A stretch of 6,602 bases of DNA from the NCBI GenBank assembly GCA_030599175.1, contig JAUVON010000159.1, positions 1-6,602 of the forward strand, in the 5' to 3' direction. Positions 5,714 through 6,602 of the stretch are shown here, one piece after another (within the stretch, counting starts at the first letter, position 1; each line of letters opens with the position of its first letter). The notes under the pieces are model-generated. The model saw nothing but the letters and a program-made list of their open reading frames with translations. It made no database searches and had not been told where the DNA came from. The position numbers and the translations under genes are program-made. This DNA is from Desulfobulbaceae bacterium. GTDB taxonomy: Bacteria; Desulfobacterota; Desulfobulbia; Desulfobulbales; Desulfocapsaceae.

Positions 5714-6602
5714 TTATTGCAATGTAATGCCCTTTTCTTTTGCCGCATCAGCAATATGCTTAACAAACAGATCGGCAAATAGATCATTGGAACCTAACCC
5801 TTCCAGAACTGTCTGCACCTTATAGCCTTTTTTTACTAGTATGGATTTCCAGCTGTCTTCCTCTTCTCCCGCCATATCGTTAGTTGCGTGATCACCTGCC
5901 ACAATCATGAAGGGACGAAGTACTATTTTCTCTGTTTTGGCATGCCTTAGACGAACCAGTAATTCATCAATCGAAGGCGCTCCTTCAACAACTCCGATAT
6001 ATATTGCAACATCAGGGTACATCTGCCGCATCTTTTTCTCAGTCTCAGCGTAAATTCCTGTAGACCAGTGTTCATTGCCATGTCCCATATAGATAAGCAT
6101 ACTGTTTTTTTTTGCAGCCATTTCCACATCCCCGGCCAGTGTTTTTACTGCAGCTTCGATGTCTTCATGGTAACTGTAAACATCGCCAGGCATACCTAAC
6201 GCCGGTCGTCCAACAACGATATTATCAAAAGGCTTCCACTTGGCTTTGACGGTCTCAATTGAATCAATTGCTTTGACATATGATACCAGGTCCTGGGATT
6301 GCTCCATAAAAAACATATGGGTCGGCTGAACAATAATATTACGGTAGCCATCCTCACGAAGTTCGCCAAAAGTTGATATGATGTTTTTTACATAGAGGAT
6401 TTCTTTGGGTATTCCCTGACCCAGCCACTTCTGCGCCTCAGCCTGTCTCTTTTTCCAGACAGATCTGATGATATTGGAGGTAAATGTTACCCGAACTTCC
6501 GTAGCTGGATAGGCTTTTTTGACCTGATCAACAATATTGGTAATTGATTTTACCGCCGAAGGAACGGTGGTACCAAAACTTGCGATTATTATCGCTGTTT
6601 TC
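5714..6602 (-). CDS. cbiK: Sirohydrochlorin cobaltochelatase CbiK, 5' end outside window
   Basis: CbiK inserts cobalt into sirohydrochlorin, committing it to anaerobic B12 synthesis. There are 295 visible codons, starting inside KTAIIIASFGTTVPSA, which matches the family N-terminus (ALLVVSFGT in Salmonella), so only the start codon or an added signal peptide is missing. Metal-site motifs are intact: IYMGHGNEHW (visible residues 170-179), IGVVEGAP with its Glu (203-210) and FMIVAGDHATNDMAGEEEDSW (about 231-251). By position, the first His, the Glu and the last His match Salmonella His145, Glu175 and His207. The protein is longer than cytosolic CbiK (264), close to the periplasmic CbiKP of Desulfovibrio, but the part that would tell them apart is not shown. 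An internal ATG at 6316 would remove a third of the fold and is not the start. Confidence 0.92.
   Translation of the reverse strand, partial: KTAIIIASFGTTVPSAVKSITNIVDQVKKAYPATEVRVTFTSNIIRSVWKKRQAEAQKWLGQGIPKEILYVKNIISTFGELREDGYRNIIVQPTHMFFMEQSQDLVSYVKAIDSIETVKAKWKPFDNIVVGRPALGMPGDVYSYHEDIEAAVKTLAGDVEMAAKKNSMLIYMGHGNEHWSTGIYAETEKKMRQMYPDVAIYIGVVEGAPSIDELLVRLRHAKTEKIVLRPFMIVAGDHATNDMAGEEEDSWKSILVKKGYKVQTVLEGLGSNDLFADLFVKHIADAAKEKGITLQ

Overview
The window looks like part of an anaerobic, selenium-using, B12-making bacterium. It is most likely a deltaproteobacterium in the broad sense (Desulfobacterota/Desulfuromonadota). The pointers are a CbiK-type (anaerobic, cobalt-early) chelatase, CbiL, a FecCD-type ABC transporter, selD, and a small Cys-rich protein resembling those common in Deltaproteobacteria and Clostridia. 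The taxonomic call is inference from gene content; there is no rRNA.

Left part, plus strand (1-2027): the 3' portion of selD (selenide, water dikinase) enters from the left edge. It is broken by a frameshift at about 298-304 and also has a Gly-to-Arg change in a conserved loop. A TSUP (TauE/SafE) membrane protein follows after a 6-base gap. Its stop codon abuts a minus-strand remnant of an ISL3-type transposase N-terminus (about 1353-1539), itself frameshifted, with a strong inverted repeat next to its start. Then come an intact 68-residue Cys-rich protein and a doubtful 45-codon frame.

Right part, minus strand (2057-6602): read in transcription order, this is cbiK (5' end outside the window), a hairpin plus T-tract that could terminate or attenuate, cbiL, then btuF-btuC-btuD with overlapping genes. 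A hairpin with a T-rich tail follows btuD. CbiK inserts cobalt into sirohydrochlorin and CbiL methylates C20 of the product. BtuFCD would import cobalamin or a corrinoid precursor. The cluster thus joins early corrin-ring synthesis to corrinoid uptake.

The two halves converge at about 2030. I see no wholly new system. The best leads are the split selD, the selD-TSUP pairing, the unannotated transposase remnant, and the attenuator-like hairpin between cbiK and cbiL.
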